From positions 63,530,665 to 63,594,664 of the forward strand of contig OU862906.1 of NCBI GenBank assembly GCA_917880885.1: DNA of 64,000 bases, in the 5' to 3' direction. Both the position numbers and the translations under genes were made by a program. This stretch comes from Limnephilus marmoratus (taxonomy: Eukaryota > Arthropoda > Insecta > Trichoptera > Limnephilidae). Each line of letters begins with the position of its first letter. The first letter of the stretch is position 1. The notes beneath the pieces are model-generated. The model ran no database searches. It had not been told where the DNA came from and saw only the letters and a program-made list of their open reading frames with translations. Below are positions 31,815 to 44,467 of this stretch, piece by piece.

Positions 31815-32207
31815 TTTCTTTCTTTCCCTCTCGCCACTCATTTTGTCTTCCCTAGTCACGTCTTAGTTCTTTAGCTTCCAGCAATAGACCCTCATTTGAG
31901 AAAACTGAGGTTTTCTCGAAGATCAAATATAATTATAATCTTTTTTTATGAAGAGCTGGTTCTACATTATATTCAATCATCTTTCCGTTGTATACCAATT
32001 ATCTTTATTTTGATATTCCAATGTAATTTTTTGTAGTCTCAAAAAATATTTTTATTTATTTTTACCTGTTAGAATATAACACGAGAAAGAAATGTTTTGA
32101 CTCTATCACAGTTAAAAAGGTGGAAATTTCTGGAATTTAAAAATATTATTTACTGTTTTATATCGTTTCAAAATCCATCATTTCATCGGTTGTTCTATTA
32201 ATTTTTA

Positions 32208-32285
32208 AGTAAGCTCCACTCAAGAGGCAATTTCCCTTAGGGCGAAGGTCTTCGAGGGTCTTTTTAAGGACAGGAAGTTCTGTGA
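32208..32285 (-). mobile_element. SINE-X/LINE-X 3' end remnant
   Basis: On the minus strand AAAAAGACCCTCGAAG, CCTAAGGGAAATTGCCTC and GTGGAGCTTAC match the 3' end shared by LINE-X and SINE-X. Confidence 0.55.
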
Positions 32286-32309
32286 AGAAAACATGTATGA
32301 TTCATGGGT

Positions 32310-32767
32310 AGTAACGCATTTACGATTTATAAAATTGATTTTAGTATATATCGTAAACCCAATATACATAGTAATTCATACGACCTCCACCCATCATGTC
32401 TCACAAAAACCCTCCGCCTTCTACTCCAACTTTCTGAAATTTCTATAATAAGACAAATTGCTGTAAATAACAGATTCGAATCAAAATTCACTGATAACAT
32501 CAATAAAAAACTTAACAAGATTTCAAAAAATAAATATTTTACAATGATAATAATAAAAACAATAAATAATTACGTAAAATTTTATATAATAATAATTTTT
32601 CAGTTCAATGTTGCAAGAATCTCCCTTCTAATATTAAACCAGCTTTTTATAAAAGAAACAATATCGGTACTTTTTTGAAGAATGTTAAAGATAAATACCA
32701 TAAATTGACTAATTTTACATTGGGAAAACAAATCGTAATTTTTAAATTAGAATCAAAGAACATTTAG
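32310..32767 (+). pseudogene. Penelope-like element, RT C-terminal part
   Basis: The frame reads IDFSIYRKPNIHSNSYDLHP, where Penelope RTs have a YRKP-x-x...HP motif, then IIRQIAVNNRFESKF and NINKKLNK. After a frameshift near 32600 it continues NLPSNIKPAFYKRNNIG and VKDKYHKLTN, the connector before the GIY-YIG domain. The matching GIY-YIG domain follows at 33980, after the TIR-element insertion. Penelope-like elements copy RNA and prime at chromosomal nicks made by GIY-YIG. Confidence 0.75.
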
Positions 32768-32818
32768 GCAATCTTAACTCTCCCGGAGCCAACTGGGCCG
32801 AAGGCAGACCCCAAAATA

Positions 32819-33663
32819 GGCCACTTGCATCACATTTTTTAAAAAAAAATTCCGGTTTAGGCAAATATTCTAAGACATTCTGTATTTTTTAATTTTTTTA
32901 ATCGTATTTTTAAAACCCTGGGGATTTTTTTTAAATTTCAAACCGAAAAATCAGACCATTTTTTATAAACCGGAAAGACGGGACATAATTTTATAGGTGT
33001 GAAAAAACGATTATTACATAGCCGAAAATCATTTAAAAAAAAAGAACGTTTTCCACACGAATGACACAGGAGAATAACGAGGCATACCAAAAATATTACA
33101 TCTCATAAATATTTTTTTCTTGATCCATCTTATTGATCATAAATCATTATAATGTACAGCGTCTATATTACTAAATTCAATGTAATATACTTGAACTTGT
33201 AAATTATAAGAATATAATAAAATTTTATTTTGTTAAAATCAGCACCATAATCATTATACCTCTAAAACACGTACCGACATCATCTTCACGTTCTGAAGAG
33301 AACCCCTTACCCATTAATTGTACGGGGTTCTCTTCAGAACAACTGTCAAAAAATCAAACCAAATGATAAGTTCGCAGAGAACAAACAATAAATCTAGTGA
33401 ACGAATTCAAAAATTCGCCTGAAATCAAAGTGATGCCATATAAAAAAATAAATCAGTGTGGAATTTTATAAAATTAATAGGAACATTTTCGGCGACGGGA
33501 CATTTTCATGTAGTGACGTCACGAGCCCAAATAATGGATTTATTTATTTTAAAATAAAAAAATGTACATTTCTAAAAATTTTTACTAACATTTTCGTAAT
33601 CTTAGTAAAAAACTCTATCCACACGATTTTTTCCAAGTCGTTATGAAGTCCATGCAAGTGGCC
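32819..33663. mobile_element. TIR element copy 2 (GGCCACTTGCAT ends), uninterrupted
   Basis: 845 bp with GGCCACTTGCAT at 32819 and ATGCAAGTGGCC ending at 33663, both flanked by TA. It carries the same internal 21-bp hairpin and a TGACGTCA palindrome as copy 1. It separates the RT and GIY-YIG parts of the Penelope remnant. The 62-codon frame 33458-33646 lies inside it and is not a gene. Confidence 0.8.
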
Positions 33664-33979
33664 TATTACTATCCTTCTTATATCTACTAAAAGACATGGA
33701 ATATATATTTAGTATTTTAGGTATTAATGCGCAAAGCATTAATACATAATGTGCCGTTTTAAAAAAAATGTGAAAAAATCGTTGATCGCAGGAAAAATTT
33801 TTTTATCAATATAGGTTATATTCCCTGCCCAATAAATGGACAAATAACCAAAAAAAAAGAAAAAGGGATATCTGTGGTTAAAATGCCCATAAAACAAAAA
33901 CAAAAAAACAATTATGCGGTCTTCGGCCGACCCACTTGCTTACGGACGATATGTTTGGCATCTTGACCTGTCGAGAGTT

Positions 33980-34245
33980 AACAATAATATTTTTTCCGAT
34001 TTCGCTAACCATATCATTGCAAATAATCATCGTTATGAAAAAAAAATACATGGATAAATATTTTTCATATTAATAATAGAGGAAAACGTTTAGATATCTT
34101 AGAAACCATAGAAATAAATAAAACAAAAAAAAAAACCTGTAATAATAGTGAGTCCATTATCAATAAACAAAAAATATTGTCTTATATTCCTATCTTAGAA
34201 ATGTTCCCTTTCAATTCCCGTTATGTTTCCTTCCTTCACTCTTAA
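33980..34245 (+). pseudogene. Penelope-like GIY-YIG endonuclease, C-terminal half
   Basis: The frame reads NIFSDFANHIIANNH, aligning with NFSEFANHLISTDH of the better copy at 44039. After a one-base shift it reads INIFHINNRGKRLDILETIE, matching VKILHRNNKSKKLDNLEALE, and continues to FPFNSRYVSFLHS and stop at 34243. The GIY and YIG motifs themselves are not readable here. The 3' UTR contains CCGAAACCGGTCGG (34350), a signature shared with other Penelope elements. Confidence 0.75.
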
Positions 34246-34400
34246 TTAATCACGCCCCCACCCCTACCACAGCACTTTGAAATACATTGTACTCATTCAC
34301 TGTTTTGTAATTGTCAAGTCATTGTATGTTGCCCAGGGAACGGTCGTTCCGAAACCGGTCGGCGTTAATTAAATATATAAGTGGTTCTCACAAAGAAATG

Positions 34401-34904
34401 TTGTAGTATTTAGATAAAATTTCATTAACCCATTACCGAATAGCTGTCCGCATCACTGTCGTCACTGGAGACAAATCTGCCGTGTGAAAAGCCTCTGCCT
34501 TTGTGATTTTTCTCTTTCAAAGCTTACTTCTGTTTCCTTTGCAAACAGAGCTGAAACACCGATTGAACATTCTTACCGATGAAGGGGGGTATAGGTAAAA
34601 ACACAAAAACTTTTCACAAAAGACAATGTTCACATGTCACAATTTTTTTCAAAACTTTCAAGGAGTTGGACCAAAAATTAGTTTCACTATGGCAGGAGCT
34701 GTACGTTTATGGGCTTGCTGATAGCATTATGGCACATTCGGTAATTTTTTTTGGTGTGAAAATGTCCTCAAATCAATACAACAACTTTTGTAATTTCAAA
34801 CTTCAATTACTTGGAAAAAGAGACATAGCGACACCATTTTATAATATCTAAAGAGACTAATTATCAGATTTAAATAAACTAAAACAGTTTTATTTTGAAG
34901 AATA
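34401..34904. other. gap with one unrecognised frame
   Basis: A 90-codon plus frame (34579-34851) has no family signature and a chance-like composition. Confidence 0.3.
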
Positions 34905-35172
34905 TTGTATACTCGCTGGTTCCCGGCATGCGTTGCAATGTTATATTGAATAAATACATTGTTTCTCCCTGAATCTCCTTTCCTGTGTATCGCCGCTCCC
35001 CTCCCGCGTCCCCTCCCTGGCTAGTTTTATAAATTACAGCCTATGTGTTATTCTGATGTATGAGCTATATTATCGTAAGTTTCATTAAAATTCATTCAGT
35101 AGTTTTTTGTGTGAAAGAGAAACACACATACATACATTCATACAAACTTTCGCGTTTATAATATTAGTAAGA
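34905..35172 (+). repeat. interspersed repeat with TTTATAATATTAGTAAGAT tail
   Basis: It starts CTCGCTGGTTCCCGGCATGC and ends AACTTTCGCGTTTATAATAT TAGTAAG, with CTCCC-rich middle. The head matches DNA flanking the foldback element at 37150-37700. Very similar endings occur widely in insect genomes, from memory. No frame is present. Confidence 0.5.
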
Positions 35173-35337
35173 TTTTACAATTTAACATTTTGAGTTTCAC
35201 AAAAATTTAAGACGAGGCCTGCGAAATTCAAAATTTTGAAAAAAAGCGTGGATGTAGATTTCTGAAGGATTCTGATTTCTTTGGAGACTGAAAGTGGAAT
35301 ATTAATATAATCCAACCATTTCAAAGCCATACGTAAG

Positions 35338-35598
35338 GTGGTGAAGTACCTGGCTATTCGGATATGGTCACCAATCACGGCTAAAGCCATTTCGAGCAAT
35401 TTTTGAATTCTAAATGACGGTCTTACACCAGGACGATTCTGAGAGTATCTTTCACACTGGAACAAGCCGCGAATATGCTATATACATATAATTCAAATGA
35501 ATAAAATTTTTAAGTAAAACCACACGCCGGGTTTTGAACACGCGTCCTCCGGAATGCAAGTCGAGAGCCTTGCCCCTTGACCACGGAGATTGTCAAAT
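35338..35598 (-). mobile_element. SINE-A copy 4, old and 3'-truncated
   Basis: The minus strand contains the tRNA-like head (35598-35520, with a decayed B box) and body phrases such as CCTGGTGTAAGACCGTCATT and ATTGGTGACCATATCCGAAT, then stops near 35338. It is the most diverged of the six copies. Confidence 0.75.
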
Positions 35599-37009
35599 GT
35601 AATGGTGTAACGAATTACAACATGTGAACCGCCGGCGTCTAAATCTTCAATTATACCTACTTACACAACTCATATCCAATCACAGGTACCTCTACAAGAC
35701 ATCGAAATCTCGTATTTGAATTGTATTTGCATAATAAAACAATATTTCATTTTATTTTATATCATCAAACAGTATTAATACGCTTGCATCTGCGTGGTTG
35801 GATTCCAGAACCAGACTTCCATTGCGTGTCCGACGCCATGCCTTATGCGCCGCACCACAAATAACATCTGTGTTCGTGAAATTTCAAGCAAAGCTACCGT
35901 TGTAATTCGGTTTTTAATTCAAGAATCTGCCAAAAGATCATCATCCTGCGAGTCAGCAGCTCGCATATGGACGTTTATTTCATATAATTGGTATAAGTAC
36001 CTAGGATTTACAGGCGGCTACATGCAATATATATTACATATGGCGTCATTGCGTTACTTTGACACGGTTACTTTGTCTCGGTGACTAGCTGTCACTGGAT
36101 CATAGGGAATTCGAGGAACCGGCTATTTTTGGAACCAGTTCCTACCGGATTTATCAAATGGTCACCAAGCAGCGAAAAACCTGCGGAGCGGTTTTTTAAC
36201 TGCTAGTTTATTATGAAGACTTATTGATCTATCAGCAGAACTCAAATCATAATTGAAATTTACTGTCCGATTTACCAAGAAATATTTTTTGGCCTAAGTG
36301 CCGGTCTTTCAGCGGGCTCTCAATTGGCGTATTCAAGGGAAATCCCCCTTCGCAGCGTTCTTCACGTGTAACATGCGTATTAGGAAACGTAAAAGGGTCC
36401 TTGGTAAATATTACAACACTTGGGCGAAGTGAAAACGTAGGAAATTTATTGCCTTGACCCTCCCCTTTTGGAAGCGGTGAGCAGGACGAAATTATTTAGT
36501 CGGGAAACTTATTATTTATTTCATTTATTTATTTGCGGAAGAATGAAGAGGGTTGAAGCTGATTAATTTATTTTTGTTTCGTGAAATTATTTGAACTACA
36601 ACTGGTGACTACAACCTTTTAAGAGGTATATTAAATAATAATAAAGGTATATTAAATGTATTCTTTAAATTCCTCTCTGGATTTTGACATTACTGAAAAT
36701 AGTTTTTAATATAATATAGATATCGACCGCGAGCGTGTCAGTACGTTTTACTTTCCTTTTTTTCTTTTTTTTTTAACAAGTTACTTCTTATAAGAGTTAG
36801 GACTTTCCAAAAATCGTTGAAATTGCCTGTTTTGAACGCCATAAACAGACGTTCACAATTATACAAACTAGAAAATGTATTTTTTTAATTAAGCAAAACA
36901 TACAGACATATAGTATTTTCTTCTTACACAGTAAAAAAAAAACTTTAAATTTCGACCACTTTTGGGGGAGAAAAGTGGGGAATACAAAATCTCGATGTTG
37001 ATGATTTTA
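35599..37009. other. gap, nothing recognised
   Basis: A 96-codon plus frame at 35794-36084 has no signature. Confidence 0.35.
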
Positions 37010-37170
37010 TTTAAGTACTGACCCGACTACGCATTGCTGTGGCTAACGAAACACAACGCTATGTACTGGATGGTTACCCAACCTTTTAATTGACACAGCC
37101 ATCTGTTAATTTGCATACAAATCGAATCGATCGGTCACTCCATTTATATTATTATAGCGAGTTCCCGGTA

Positions 37171-37656
37171 GCGTATTTACAATCCCTACGCGATTCAGTC
37201 GCGTTAGTGACTGAAACGCGGTAGGGATTGTAATGCATAAATCATCTTACAAACACTACCGCGTTTCAGTCGCCTACGCGCTTCGTTGCTCTATCTGTTT
37301 CTGTGAGATTGATGACCGTAATTATGGAGAGGTTAACAGAGAGGGTGGACAGCGTTTTTTTTTACAAATTTTTTTTTTACATTAAAAATTTATATTTAAA
37401 AAAAAACATGTGTTTTTTTTGACTGACGGAGACGACCGTAATTATAGAAGGGTAAGCAAAGAGGATGGACCGCGTTTTTTTTACTTATTTTTTTTTTACA
37501 TAGAAAATTAAAAAAACCGCGGTTCATCCCCTCTGCTTACCCTTCTATAATTACGGTCGTCATCCTCAGCCAAAACTAGCGCGACTGAAACGCGGTAGTG
37601 TTTGTAAGGTGATTTATGCATTACAATCCCTACCGCGTTAGGGATTGTAAATACGC
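37171..37656. mobile_element. Mutator-like foldback element with 9-bp duplication
   Basis: Flanked by TTCCCGGTA at 37162-37170 and 37657-37665. The ends are GCGTATTTACAATCCCTA and its complement, and the inverted repeats extend about 80-110 bp on each side (ACTGAAACGCGGTAG..., ATGCATAAATCA). Within are three diverged copies of GACCGTAATTAT...AGGGTAAGCAGAG, two direct and one inverted. Nine-base duplications and long inverted repeats fit Mutator-like elements. No transposase is present. Confidence 0.85.
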
Positions 37657-37665
37657 TTCCCGGTA

Positions 37666-37930
37666 TGCATTGCTATTGCACTTAATAAAGAAATTGTTCC
37701 TCTCTGCGTGTCCTTTCCCATTCACCCCGTTCCCCTTCCGCCTACCCTTTCTCTCCCGCGTCCCCTTCCCCTCTCGCGTTCCCACTCCGTCTTCCCTCTC
37801 CCCACTCCCCTCGCCCGCCTCCCCTGTCCCGCGAACCTCCCTCCCGAGTTCCCCTCCCCCTTCCAAGTTCCTCTCCCCCCACACGGGTCCCCTTTCCCCT
37901 TCCCGCATTCCATTCATTCAGTCCCGGTAC
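37666..37930 (+). repeat. C-rich interspersed repeat, interrupted by the foldback element
   Basis: Joined to 37150-37170, this reads GCGAG TTCCCGGTATGC ATTGC, like the repeat head at 34920. It is followed by a strongly C/T-biased tract (37730-37915), in which all long open frames are low-complexity artefacts. Confidence 0.6.
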
Positions 37931-38273
37931 ATTTAGTTTTCAAAGAGCTCGCGTGCCACCTATTACATTTTTTTATACAAATTTCATAATGCCTCACCAA
38001 TAGATATAGAAACCTACGCGGGCATTTGAATGAAAAGTCGTTTGGAAGTTATGCGCCTCGTACATTTAGGCGATTCATCCATAGATAGATAGATTGTATT
38101 TTTCTTTGGAGGGGTGCAGACATACGATCACCGTTTGTCACATTTTCTACTGTTGACATTTAGTGTGTAAGAAAAAGGGGCAGCATTATATGTAAGAACA
38201 AAAGCAAAACAATCAGCGCATAGACATTATTTGAAGTTTGTGAATTTTTGGAATTCATGCACTACTCAATTTT

Positions 38274-38307
38274 GGTAATATAATAATTTCCAAATTATTA
38301 TATTACC
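38274..38307. repeat. perfect 16-bp palindrome
   Basis: GGTAATATAATAATTT and its exact reverse complement are separated by two bases. It could form a cruciform or be the end of a small element. Confidence 0.85.
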
Positions 38308-38789
38308 TTGCTAGAACGTATCCGTAATCGAAGGACCATAATTACGCATTATAATATGCGAGCCTGAGGTGCATGAATAACTCCAGCCCCTCTGAGCCTA
38401 ATACTCACAGATTTGATTATAAAAATCTACTTACGCCGACAAATATATACAAAGAATGGCACAAAGAAAACTTCAGGGAAAATAACAGATCCACCAACCT
38501 TGTTTTGTAGTTTTTGTAGCTTGGAGGCCTCCGTAATTTCATCCAATCAATAGTTAAGTTCAATCAGTGCAATCCTTTTATGACTTGAAACTTGCACAAG
38601 AGATGAGATTTGTCAATTAATACACAACTCGTAAGTTTTCACAATATACTTATCACAATATTGCTGCAGCTCTTCCAAAAGATGAGAATTCTTTCCATAC
38701 AAAATGTATGAGGAAAAGAAATTTCTTCATTATTTTTTTGTGATTTTTTAAAATTTTTAATAGCTATTCTGCTATTCGGGGCGGAGACA

Positions 38790-38875
38790 AATCCAACAAA
38801 TCAAAATCATAAAAATCGGTCCAGCCGTTCTCGAGTTATAAATGGTGTAACTAACCCGACTTTGTTTTATTTATC
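38790..38875 (+). repeat. short conserved repeat tail
   Basis: AAAATCGGTCCAGCCGTTCT followed by CGAGTTATAAATGG resembles a phrase common at ends of insect interspersed repeats (from memory). No other part is recognised. Confidence 0.35.
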
Positions 38876-38879
38876 AATA

Positions 38880-40330
38880 AAAGATTATCAGCCGGAGGCT
38901 CCCTTTCGCTCAGTGTTCGGGGTAATAAGGGCGACATCGACAGTTACAGGAACTGTTTGGTAAAAAACCTATCGTTCAAATTTCTCGGCGAACGGATTTC
39001 ATTGATCCTGTAAATTTAACAATATAGACACTTTTTTTAAATTTTGGAATAAAGAATTTTAAACGGTCGGTTTAGTTATATCGTTACGAAATTTAAATTG
39101 CTTTATTGTGTTAAATTCGTTCGAAACGCCATTTTCATCGCTCTGTGAATTTTCTAGAATTTGTTTTGGTATTTTTAAAATTCCAACGAACTGTCAAAAA
39201 AAGACCCAGAATACTATATTCTTTAAAGCTTAAAAAAATTGTGAGATATTGATATATATTGGTATATTGATGAGTGCGTTGCCGCAATAAAAAAAAGAAG
39301 ATATTTCGTTAAATTTGAGTCCTGTAATTTCAATACCCGCTGTATCCGATTTTTTGACAAAATGATCAGAGTAATTACATCTTGTTCATATTTTTGCGAG
39401 GAACAAGACTAACCTAAAATTGAGATTCAAAACCTCCCTTGTCACGACCAAAAACCATATTAAAACTGCGAGTGAGAAACAAAACCCACTATATAATTCA
39501 AGAAGTTTTTTTTATCAAAACCCGCCATATCGGAATTCAGCCAATCACGAGCAGTTATTTTGCCAAGATGGCGGGTGTAGAAACACGCCCCTCATGTCAG
39601 TTGAGTTTCAAAAGCCTCTACATTCCATAAATCACGAAGTGAGTATCACAGTCCGCTATATATATTTTATTTTTCCAAATTACTTAAATATTTCTAGACA
39701 TACGTTGACACATGAACACTTTTCGAATGTATGTTACTCCAATTCATTATATGATGTGACAGTTTTTTGCGGTTTTCTCCGAATCAGTGAAAGTTGATAT
39801 AGCAGATATTATAGAAATTGAACGACTCATTTGTACATCGACTAATATCAATGATGGCGATGATTCGAATGCCATCGCTGACCCTGCTGTAAATTTAAAT
39901 TGATGAGCTGATTTATTTCGTGCATATCTACCACGGCATTTTTATAAAAAAAAAATACACTTCTGTTATATTTGTGTGAATTTCTTTTGTATTCCAATAA
40001 ACCTTTTATATTTCCCATAAAACCCAAACTAGGATATATTCGTGATTTAGGGATCCTCTCCGGGAAGGACAGATATGAAGGGCAATTTAAATCGTAAAAG
40101 CTTTAGTATTTTGAATACTTAGCAATAAATCATGTTTAAATCGTTTTATCTGAAATTTAATCACCTTTCATAATCTTTGTACCAAAAAACTCTTCAAGAA
40201 AATATGAAATATTTTCACCCTATCTTGTAAAAAGCAAAAGTAACTGAAGTGCCCTCACGTTGAACGTGATTAATATGTTTTTCGTTATTTATTTTTGGGG
40301 AGTTATGCCGTGTTACGCTACCTACTTATA
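38880..40330. other. gap, nothing recognised
   Basis: Overlapping frames at 39420-39797 and 39439-39630 have no family signature. Confidence 0.35.
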
Positions 40331-40405
40331 TAGCCAATGTTTTGGACAGCGTTACATCTGCCCTGACGATGGGAACTTAACGCTGTCTGAAAGTTGGCTA
40401 AAGAA
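40331..40405. repeat. imperfect inverted repeat (possible retroelement 3' UTR)
   Basis: TAGCCAA...GACAGCGTTA is followed after about 25 bp by TAACGCTGTC...TTGGCTA. The loop contains CCCTGACGATGGG. Such stems occur in Penelope or LINE 3' UTRs, but the family is not proven. Confidence 0.5.
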
Positions 40406-40489
40406 GGAGGTAGGGTAGCTAAATAATTTACATTTCAATATATCAGCAAGATTTATTATTTTCATTTTTTTATTGATATATTTGGATTC

Positions 40490-40740
40490 AGCTGAATGTC
40501 TGCAAATGTTCGTCGGGCGCTTTATACCACTACACTAAAGGGGAGCGCGTGGGTCCGTGGATTTATCGTATTATATAAGAACCGAGTACCCGTGAATAAA
40601 ATAAATATTTTATTGCTATCTCATTCTCACGCAGGATAAATATCCTATAGATGTATGTGTTTGTCTCTTTTTAGTGTAACTCGTTTCCGTTTCATCGAGT
40701 TTAAGATCACAGCGGTGCTAAAGAAGTTTTATCTTAAAAA
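40490..40740 (-). mobile_element. SINE-C copy
   Basis: Shares with 53060-53320 the order ATGTCTGCA(A/G)A(A/T)GTTCGTC, CTTTATACCACTACACTAAA, AATAAAATAAATATTTTATT, GATGTATGT and GTTTCCGTTT. On the minus strand the CTACACTA/TACCAC part reads as a tRNA A box (TAGTGTAGTGG). The B box is decayed here. Confidence 0.6.
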
Positions 40741-43700
40741 ATCTGATTGTAGGTAGCGGCCAAAGCTCTCACACGGGGTAAACTCCGACGCGACGTCGTG
40801 AAAAGATTTTTCAGCTTGAAGAACCATTTAAGTGGGAATAGCCAGACAAAACCGGAAATATGTCATTTCTAAATAAAATTTTAGACGTATTGACTCTTTT
40901 CCACAAAAAATTAAAATGGATTTCGAAATCCTGTTCTTTTATCTAGTAAAGCAATGTATAAAATTTTGAAAAAATATGTTTATTTTTAGTACAATACGGT
41001 TTTACCGTAGGTCGTTGGCAGATTTGTTAAATTTTCAAACAAAATTTTGTATTATACAACACACATTTCAAATCATAAAATCATGCAGTGAAAAATAGCT
41101 TTCCCATATAATTTATTAATTGATTAATTTTAATTTTAGTTTAAATAAAATCATTAAAAAATAGATCCGCGCACATGTTTTGCGACAAGAATACTTCATT
41201 TTGTGTATTTATTTACGGTCTTACAAACTAATATATTTTAGATTTTTTTTACATTCTTATTTTGCTTAGACGTTATTGAAAATTTATAAATACTCATGAT
41301 CAAAAAAATAATTACAAAAAGTACATAATTTTAATAGTTTTATCATCACGCCTTTCAGCATTTTTGAATGTTGTTATAAATTAAAGCAAATTTTGAATGA
41401 AATAAAATCGATATTTAGTTATTATTTAAAAAAGCTGGAACAGAGAATAATTAATCTTTTTCATTGGAACCGCCTTGCACGATCGTAAGAACATCTTCAC
41501 GAATTCACGGCCGCTGGCTGGTTATGGCCCTTAATGTATCCAGTTTAGGCAACGGCCGACAATCCGGCATTTTTGAAAATCTAATAAAGAGTGTTGAAAA
41601 CCGGCAATTTAATAAAAATAGTGATTAGTAGACGCAATTTACGTACTTCCTTTCAAACGGAGGGGTCGTCTGGTTTTGTCAATGCGGGAGCTATCTTTGA
41701 AATATTTCCAGTGAAACGGAGATGTTTTTATTCTATTACGCTCAGTTGCTTCCTTCACGGAAAAAACGAGAAAAGGAAAGAGCCTTTAAATATTATGATT
41801 GTTGAAACTCGAGGCTCCTTGTGACAAAAAAGAAAAGAGCCAAAGAGTCACTGGAAAAATATTATTAGGCATTCAGTCAAATATCTTTCAAGATATTTTC
41901 GAGCCACAAATGTGAGTGGCTTGTTGTTGTGCACCGCGACAAATTATCGCAAACGTCCAAAAAATGCTAAAGAAACGTGATACGGTGGAAGATAAGTTCT
42001 GTTGTTTATGAACACGCCTTTGTTTCAGTATTGTATAGGACGTACCTTTTATTATATAAATATGAAGAAATGCGCAATATTAAATTCAATAATTGCGTAT
42101 GAAGCTAGTCGAGAATATGTAAGTATCTATTTTATAGCAGTTTTATCACGGACATATGAATATATATCTGGACCTGCCCATGGAACCGGCTTTAGCTCCG
42201 CCTTGGCGCCAGCTCGCTCCATGGGGAGGGGAGAGATCCACGCTTGAATCTAAAATATGTGACGTCATCATTCTTATAGTGACCAGCGCGCCACTAATAT
42301 CCATACGTTTTACGAAATAACACGCCAAAAAACGGCAGCTTGCGCTATACATTATAGGTACACATTATATAGACATAGCGAATGTGGGCGGTTCTCCAGT
42401 ATCCTCGTCGGTGGTTACAGGGGTAAGTAAATTATGAAACATTTGTAAAAGTGTCTTAACTAAACACGGCAACAAAATATTGCTATGTGAATTGGGGCGA
42501 ATGTTTTTGGGGCAAGCATTTGGCCTTAGCAAATATGTTATTAACGTGGCAAGCAATTCGCGCTGATGTAAAAAGGTCTATTCATTCAAAGCAGATTTTG
42601 CTTTTAAGAACTAAATGGTGATATTATAATGCGAGATGCCTATATACTGTCAGATTGATTTTTCAACGAATCACAGTATCTTTCCTCTCTTCGCCCCCCA
42701 TATTTTGGTTTTACCCCTCACCTGTATCTTCTGGTCTATTCATTCTGATGCCTATGAGTTTTGTTAAAAAAGCTCAGAAAAGACATAAAAATTACATGCA
42801 CTAAAATATATTTTACCACATTTACGTTTTTTATCGTTATCATTACATTAACTCATTTTCAGGATTTTCCCAAAACGCTATCCCTTAATAAGTTTTTAAT
42901 TTACCGATACTGTTTAAAAAAAAGCATTTTTCTCATAATCTTATACTTAATTTACATTTACGAAAAGAAAATATTGAAACAAACCTCAAGAGTCCCGCAT
43001 TTTCAAACGCACCCAAACCGGGAACCGGAAGAGGAAGCTGATACCTATTACAACGTGTAGTGAAAACCAAAGTTCCATAGAGAATGAATTAAACAGGGGA
43101 AAATTTAGGCTACTAAATAATGTAAAGTCACATAGTTATGAACAAGCTCATTATTATGCCACAGAAACCAAAAATAGATATGTTTGTTTATGTTGGTAAA
43201 GTATGCACATGGAACTTTGACAAATATAATAAAAAATATTTTTTCACGGTAAATTGACGAATCTTAAAAATAATACTCTCAATGTTAAGTTTTTTATTGT
43301 TTTCCGAAATTTAACTATTATAGTACCTACTTAAAACCCGTGAAAAATCAAATGGTAGTTTGGATGATTAAAAAATTTGCACAAATTGTGTAAATCACAA
43401 TCTTTTTATTGTAGAATGTAAGTATTTTAAGGATCGTCTGAATTCTTCACAAAATCAATTCAAATTTTAAAAGCGAAACATAAATTTAGACCAAATTTGA
43501 GGTTAATGAACCAGATTACAACACAGTACGGACATCCAAAATCACTAAGAGAAATATCTACAAAAACGTTTTTTGTGGGATAGTTTTAAGTCAATATTTT
43601 ATGATATGGTTAGAGTTTAATGAGAAAACTCAATTCGTTTATTAAAAGATATCTTTATTTAAAAAGAAGTCGAAAATTGTGTTTTTTACAAAAGTGAAAT

Positions 43701-43974
43701 ATCTACAAATTCGAAAAAAAAAAGTTTTCACAAAGCGAAATATCCCCGACATATTAGTTGTAAACTAATTATATTTTTAATAAAAACAAGAATGCATATT
43801 AGCTTTATCATTTTAAGTACCAACAACAGCTAAAAACATTATTGTAAATATTTTCAAATAATTTTTTTAAATATTTGTAAGAAGCACTAACTTTGTGGCT
43901 CGCCATAATTAATAATTAATCCCGTTCAATGGCGCAGAATTATATATATATCCAACTTTTCCTCACTTAGTACA
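40741..43974. other. long gap, nothing recognised
   Basis: AT-rich. A GC-richer patch at 42165-42240 and a TGACGTCA at 42262 are the only notable features. Frames at 41591-41824, 42002-42556 and 42761-43060 show no family signature; the last is hydrophobic because of T-rich DNA. Confidence 0.35.
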
Positions 43975-44038
43975 AAAAACTTGCCTGCCCACATTAAACC
44001 CGCGTTCTATACTGATAAAAATTTAGGAAAATTACTAA

Positions 44039-44467
44039 AAAAACACTAAAGATAGAGATCATAAATTAAGCCACTCAGGCATTTACCAACTATGTTGCAA
44101 TGATTGTCCTTCGTTCTACATAGGTAAAACAACTAGAAATGTAAACATTAGAATCACAAAACATTTAAGATGCTTCAAAAATTATAATTTTTCAGAGTTT
44201 GCTAATCACCTAATTTCCACAGATCACACTTTTAATAAGGACTCAGGGGTTAAAATTCTTCACCGTAACAATAAAAGCAAAAAATTAGATAATTTAGAAG
44301 CACTAGAAATCAGAAAATCCCTAAATAATAATGCTAGTATTTTGAATAACCAAATTAATTTATCTTTCAGTCCCATTCTAAATATTTTTCCAATTAACCG
44401 CTCTGTTCTTTCCGGAAATCTCGCAATTACCCCCACCCCTTTGCTCACCTCCCACTCAAACACCTAA
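44039..44467 (+). pseudogene. Penelope-like GIY-YIG endonuclease domain
   Basis: The frame reads KDRDHKLSHSGIYQLCC, DCPSFYIGKTTRNVNIRITK (GIY...YIG plus catalytic Arg), SEFANHLISTDHTF, VKILHRNNKSKK and LEALEIRKSLNN (catalytic Glu region), then LNNQINLS. GIY-YIG nucleases of Penelope elements carry the preceding Cys pair (here CCNDC). The domain itself is open to the stop at 44465. Directly upstream a stop and frameshift separate it from YTDKNLGKLLK, the RT connector. The rest of the RT is absent. The 3' UTR has GACGAAGGAAGG and TGAAACCGGTAGAG. Confidence 0.85.

Noticed and set aside
37616..37989. Pro/Ser-rich and Gly/Arg-rich proteins
   Set aside because: All frames come from a C/T-biased simple tract and exist on both strands.
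42146..42352. Gene or promoter at the GC-rich patch with TGACGTCA
   Set aside because: No supporting core promoter or recognisable frame; a single CRE-like octamer is weak evidence.
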